A stretch of 64,000 bases of DNA, taken from contig NZ_JALHRX010000004.1 in assembly GCF_023952475.1 (NCBI RefSeq), forward strand, positions 372,001 through 436,000, written 5' to 3'. The DNA comes from Cupriavidus sp. WGlv3 (lineage in GTDB: Bacteria; Pseudomonadota; Gammaproteobacteria; Burkholderiales; Burkholderiaceae). The position numbers and the translations under genes were made by a program. Positions 60,654 through 64,000 of the stretch are shown here, piece by piece (the first letter of the stretch is position 1; each line of letters begins with the position of its first letter). A model generated the notes under the pieces. That model saw only the letters and a program-made list of their open reading frames with translations. It ran no database searches and was not told where the DNA came from.

Positions 60654-61661
60654 ATGAGACAACAACGTTCCCGACGCGCCGCTGGCGCTGCTGCCGGCCT
60701 TGTCACCGCCGCCATGGCCGTGCTTGCGCTGAGCGCGGCCGGCGCGCAGGCTGCCGCCCCGTATCCGGCCAAGGCCGTGACCATGGTGGTGGCCTATCCG
60801 CCAGGCGGCGATACCGATGCCATGGCGCGGCTCTACGCCGACAAGCTGTCGGCCCGCCTGAAGCAGCCGGTCATCGTCGAGAACCGTCCCGGCGCCGGCG
60901 GCGTGGTGGGCGCCGCATTCGTCAGCCGCGCGCCGGCGGACGGCTACACGCTGTTGTACACGCCGAACCCGTTCACGCTGGCGCCAACGGTGCTGAAGCT
61001 GGCGCCGTCGGCCAGCTATGACCCGTTGCACGGCTTCACGCCGGTGATCCAGACCGCGGTGCAGGCGGTGCTGCTGGTGGCCAACCCGCAGGCGGGCGTG
61101 AAAAGCGTGGGCGAGATGGTGGCCGCGGCCAGGGCCGGCAAGGCGCTGACCTATGGCAGCCCGGGCGCGGGATCGCCGATGCATATCGCCGGCGAGATGC
61201 TGAACCGCGCCGCCGGCGTGAAGATCCAGCACGTGCCCTACAAGGGCGTGGCGCCCGCGGTCAACGACGTGGTGGCGGGGCACGTGCCGTTTGCCTACGT
61301 CACGCTGGGCCCGGTGGCGCAATACCTGAATACGGGCCGGCTGATCCCGCTGGCGATCACCGATGCGCGGCGCTCGCCGCTGCTGCCCAATGTGCCGACG
61401 CTCGCCGAGCTGGGCTACAAGGACGTGGTGGTCGGCGCGTGGCACGGCGTGATGGCGCCGAAAGGCACGCCGCCCGAGGTGGTCAGGACGCTGAACCAGC
61501 AGCTCAACGAGGTGCTGCGCCTGCCCGACGTGGCCGACAAGATGGCCACCTTCGGCGCCATCCCCGTCGGCGGCGCACCGGCCGCGCTGGAGAAGGTCAA
61601 CGCGGCCGACTACGAGCGCCTGGGCAAGGTGATCCGCGAGCTGGCGATCACCGCGGAATAA
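60654..61661 (+). CDS. TctC/Bug family periplasmic substrate-binding receptor
   Basis: 335 residues. Signal peptide RQQRSRRAAGAAAGLVTAAMAVLALSAAGAQAA; mature YPAKAVTMVVAYPPGGDTDAMARLYADKLSARL, again with Asp after the Gly pair as in the receptor at 42449, and C-terminal YERLGKVIRELAITAE. It is co-directed with the molybdenum hydroxylase gene, 73 bases ahead of it, behind the shared operator. Confidence 0.92.
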   Translation: MRQQRSRRAAGAAAGLVTAAMAVLALSAAGAQAAAPYPAKAVTMVVAYPPGGDTDAMARLYADKLSARLKQPVIVENRPGAGGVVGAAFVSRAPADGYTLLYTPNPFTLAPTVLKLAPSASYDPLHGFTPVIQTAVQAVLLVANPQAGVKSVGEMVAAARAGKALTYGSPGAGSPMHIAGEMLNRAAGVKIQHVPYKGVAPAVNDVVAGHVPFAYVTLGPVAQYLNTGRLIPLAITDARRSPLLPNVPTLAELGYKDVVVGAWHGVMAPKGTPPEVVRTLNQQLNEVLRLPDVADKMATFGAIPVGGAPAALEKVNAADYERLGKVIRELAITAE

Positions 61662-61734
61662 ACCGCACCGGCGCATCGCCTTCCAGCACCACGCCATCGG
61701 CAACGGAAACAACAACGACAGACAGGAGGCCGGC

Positions 61735-64000
61735 ATGAGCAGGGCCATCGTGGGAACGTCCACGCCGCAGGTGACCGCGCGGGAAAAGGTCATGGGGCGC
61801 GCGCAGTATGCCGGCGACCTCAAGCTGCCCGGCATGCTGCACGCCAAGGTGCTGCGCAGCCCGCACCCGCACGCGCGCATCGTGCGCATCGACACCGCCG
61901 CAGCCAGGGCGCTGCCCGGGGTGAAGCTGGTGGTAACGGGGTACGACGTGCCCGCCCGCCACTGGGGGCCGCACCGCAAGGAGCAGCGCATCCTGGCCTG
62001 CGGCGTGGTGCGCCATGTCGGCGAGGAAGTGGCGGCGGTGGTGGCGGTCAGCGAGGAGATCGCGCGCGATGCGCTGGACCTGATCCAGGTCGAGTACGAG
62101 GCGCTGCCCGCGCTGCTGACGCCGGCCGCGGCGCTGGCCGCGGGCGCGCCGGAGATCCACGCCGGTACGGGCAATATCGGCCATGAAATGCGCATCGAGC
62201 GCGGCGACGTCGAGGCCGCCTTCGCGGCGTGCGCCGCGGTATACGAGGCGACCTACGACATGCACTCGCAGTACCCCGGCTACCTCGAGCCGATGGCGTC
62301 GGTCGCCGCGCAGGACGGCAACGGACGGCTTACGGTGTGGGCGTCGACGCAGTCGGTGTTCCTGGCGCGCGCGCGGCTGGCCGAGGCGCTGGACCGGCCG
62401 GTCTCGACCATCCGCGTGGTTCAGGCCACCACCGGCGGCGGCTTCGGCGCCAAGATCGTCGAGGAGAACAACAGCCTGATCTGCGCCTTCCTGGCGAGCC
62501 GGCTGGAGCGCCCGGTGCGGCTGGTCAACAACCGGCTGGAAGACTTCCAGGGCGCGCGCGCCAGCGTGCCGATGCGAGTCTGGCTGCGCCTGGGCGTTGA
62601 CGCCGACGGCGTGATCCTGGCCAAGGACGTGCGCATCACGGCCGAGTGCGGCGCCTATTCCGGGCTGGCCGGCGATGTGATGCACGTCACCGCCATGCGC
62701 AGCGACAACATGCATCGCTTGCACAACGTGCGCTCGCACGCGGTGATGGCCTATACCAACAACCCGCCGCGCGGCGCCTTTCGCGGCTTCGGCGGCCAGC
62801 AGATGCAGTTTCCGCTGAACTGCCACCTGACGGTGCTGGCCGGCATGCTCGGCATCGACCCGATCGAAGTGCACAAGCGCAATGCCATCGGCGCCGGCGA
62901 GACCAGCGTGCATGGCTGGAAGATCAGCAGCACCGGCATGGCCGAATGCCTGGACATGACGCGCCGCGCCATCGGCTGGGACGACAAGCGCGCGGCGCCG
63001 CGCGGCACCGGCACGCGCCGGCGCGGCGTCGGCATTGCCGCGGCGATGCATGTCAGCGGCAACCGCACGCTGGGCAACTGGGACGGCTCGACCATCCTGC
63101 TCAAGATGAACGAGGACGGGCGCGTGATGCTGCAGACCAGCGAGTGCGACATGGGGCAGGGCGCCAACACCATGCTCAGCCAGATCTGCGCGCAGGAGCT
63201 GGGCATTCCGCTGTCGCACGTTACCGTAATGGCGCCGGATACCGATACCGCGCCGTTCTGCCTGGGCTCGCTGGCGTCGCGCGTGACCATCATCTCGGGC
63301 AACGCGGTGCTGCGCGCGGCGCGCGAGGCGCGGCAGAAGCTGCTGGCGCTGGCGGCGGAAAAGCTCGGCGTGGAGGCGCGGCAACTGGTGATCGCCGATG
63401 GCCGCATCGCGGTGCCGGATCAGCCCGACAAGTCGGCCACGCTGGCCGAGATCGCGCGGCTGCATATCTTCCGCCACGGCGGCGAGGGCATCCACGTGCG
63501 CGCCACTTACGACGCGCCCACGGTGATGCACGACGCCAACTACTACGGCAACGTCGCCCCCGCGCATTCGTTCGCGGCTCAGGCGGTGGAAGTGGAGGTC
63601 GATACCTGCACCGGCCAGGTCACCGTGATCGACAGCTTTGTCGCCGACGACTGTGGCAAGGCCATCAACCCGCTCGCGGTTCACGGCCAGACCCACGGCG
63701 CCACCGTGCAGGCGATCGGCTGGACCCTGTACGAGCATCTGCAATACGAGGACGGCCGCCTGATGAACGGCAACTTCGCCGACTACACCATGCCCACCGC
63801 CGACGCGGTGCCGATGCTGCGCACCGACGTGGTCGAATCGAACGACCCCAACGGCCCCTACGGCGCCAAGGGCGCCAGCGAGACCGCGATCCTGCCGGGC
63901 GCGGCGGCGATCGCCAATGCCGTGTTCGACGCGGTCGGCGTGCGCATCCAGTCGCTGCCGATCACGCCCGAGAAGGTGCTGGCAGGCCTGCGCGAACTCG
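61735..64000 (+). CDS. xanthine dehydrogenase-family molybdenum hydroxylase, large (Mo-binding) subunit, 3' end outside window
   Basis: 755 codons to the window end without a stop. MSRAIVGTSTPQVTAREKVMGRAQYAGDLKLPGMLHAKVLRSPHPHARI opens the a/b-hammerhead domain; GGGFGAKIVEENN, PRGAFRGFGGQQ, CDMGQGANTMLSQICAQELG and the catalytic Glu in YGAKGASETA form the pterin pocket. The closest look is to 4-hydroxybenzoyl-CoA reductase/CO-dehydrogenase-type large subunits. It would hydroxylate an N-heterocycle, aldehyde or aryl-CoA. GACAGGAGG precedes the ATG. The 2Fe-2S and FAD partner genes are not upstream and may follow outside. Confidence 0.9.
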   Translation, partial: MSRAIVGTSTPQVTAREKVMGRAQYAGDLKLPGMLHAKVLRSPHPHARIVRIDTAAARALPGVKLVVTGYDVPARHWGPHRKEQRILACGVVRHVGEEVAAVVAVSEEIARDALDLIQVEYEALPALLTPAAALAAGAPEIHAGTGNIGHEMRIERGDVEAAFAACAAVYEATYDMHSQYPGYLEPMASVAAQDGNGRLTVWASTQSVFLARARLAEALDRPVSTIRVVQATTGGGFGAKIVEENNSLICAFLASRLERPVRLVNNRLEDFQGARASVPMRVWLRLGVDADGVILAKDVRITAECGAYSGLAGDVMHVTAMRSDNMHRLHNVRSHAVMAYTNNPPRGAFRGFGGQQMQFPLNCHLTVLAGMLGIDPIEVHKRNAIGAGETSVHGWKISSTGMAECLDMTRRAIGWDDKRAAPRGTGTRRRGVGIAAAMHVSGNRTLGNWDGSTILLKMNEDGRVMLQTSECDMGQGANTMLSQICAQELGIPLSHVTVMAPDTDTAPFCLGSLASRVTIISGNAVLRAAREARQKLLALAAEKLGVEARQLVIADGRIAVPDQPDKSATLAEIARLHIFRHGGEGIHVRATYDAPTVMHDANYYGNVAPAHSFAAQAVEVEVDTCTGQVTVIDSFVADDCGKAINPLAVHGQTHGATVQAIGWTLYEHLQYEDGRLMNGNFADYTMPTADAVPMLRTDVVESNDPNGPYGAKGASETAILPGAAAIANAVFDAVGVRIQSLPITPEKVLAGLREL

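Noticed and set aside
1-64000. tRNA, rRNA, insertion sequence, integrase or prophage
   Set aside because: No transposase or integrase motifs, tRNA-like cloverleaf or rRNA core sequence was recognised in reading both strands.

Overview
The window is high-GC, tightly packed beta-proteobacterial DNA and fits Cupriavidus (the Ralstonia eutropha group) best. The reasons are four TctC/Bug-type periplasmic receptors without TctA/TctB partners, many CaiB/BaiF CoA-transferases and acyl-CoA enzymes, a Burkholderiales-type porin, and an L-aspartate dehydrogenase that closely resembles, from memory, the enzyme described in R. eutropha. No rRNA, tRNA, CRISPR array, insertion sequence or phage gene was seen. 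Genus and functions are judged from recalled family features; no database was searched.

Layout. 1-6557: 3' end of a two-partner-secretion contact-dependent inhibition locus (CdiA tail with pre-toxin domain and C-terminal toxin, putative immunity gene, a second small gene, a decayed coding fragment, CdiB) in the A-I-x-B order of Burkholderia-type systems. 6588-12161 (minus): acyl-CoA dehydrogenase, CoA-transferase, MmgE/PrpD, CitE-like lyase and hotdog hydratase, a set like the itaconate/mesaconate degradation clusters of other proteobacteria. 12382-17433: a 24-residue membrane microprotein, MgtC-like and DUF2628 membrane proteins, a LysR regulator, an SDR/CoA-transferase operon and a DUF6494 protein. 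17457-24892: an AraC regulator divergent from Bug receptor, acyl-CoA ligase, second Bug receptor, crotonase and acyl-CoA dehydrogenase. 25370-30285: the stress triad prkA-yeaH-spoVR. 30310-35251: two acyl-CoA dehydrogenases, a MaoC-like protein and a CoA-transferase, with a divergent LysR gene. 35273-42305: a LuxR-type regulator, a large MscS channel, an SDR/acyl-CoA ligase pair and a YetF-like protein.

42449-64000 looks like one catabolic regulon: porin and Bug receptor (minus), alpha/beta hydrolase, then a long plus-strand operon (small HTH-like protein, Rieske oxygenase, SDR, cupin, IclR regulator, atypical SDR, ThDP enzyme, aspartate dehydrogenase, aldehyde dehydrogenase, extradiol-type VOC protein, reductase) followed by an MFS transporter. 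Beyond it lie an ABC-type binding protein, a MarR regulator, another Bug receptor and a molybdenum hydroxylase large subunit that runs off the end. Four copies of a bipartite element (a 15-bp half, 4 bp, a 16-bp imperfect palindrome, always with the same spacing) lie before the porin, at the hydrolase start, before the Rieske operon and before the Bug/molybdenum hydroxylase genes. This ties them into one regulon, probably under the IclR protein encoded inside the operon. The substrate is unknown; an aromatic or N-heteroaromatic carboxylate is the most natural guess. This regulon is the best candidate in the window for an undescribed system.
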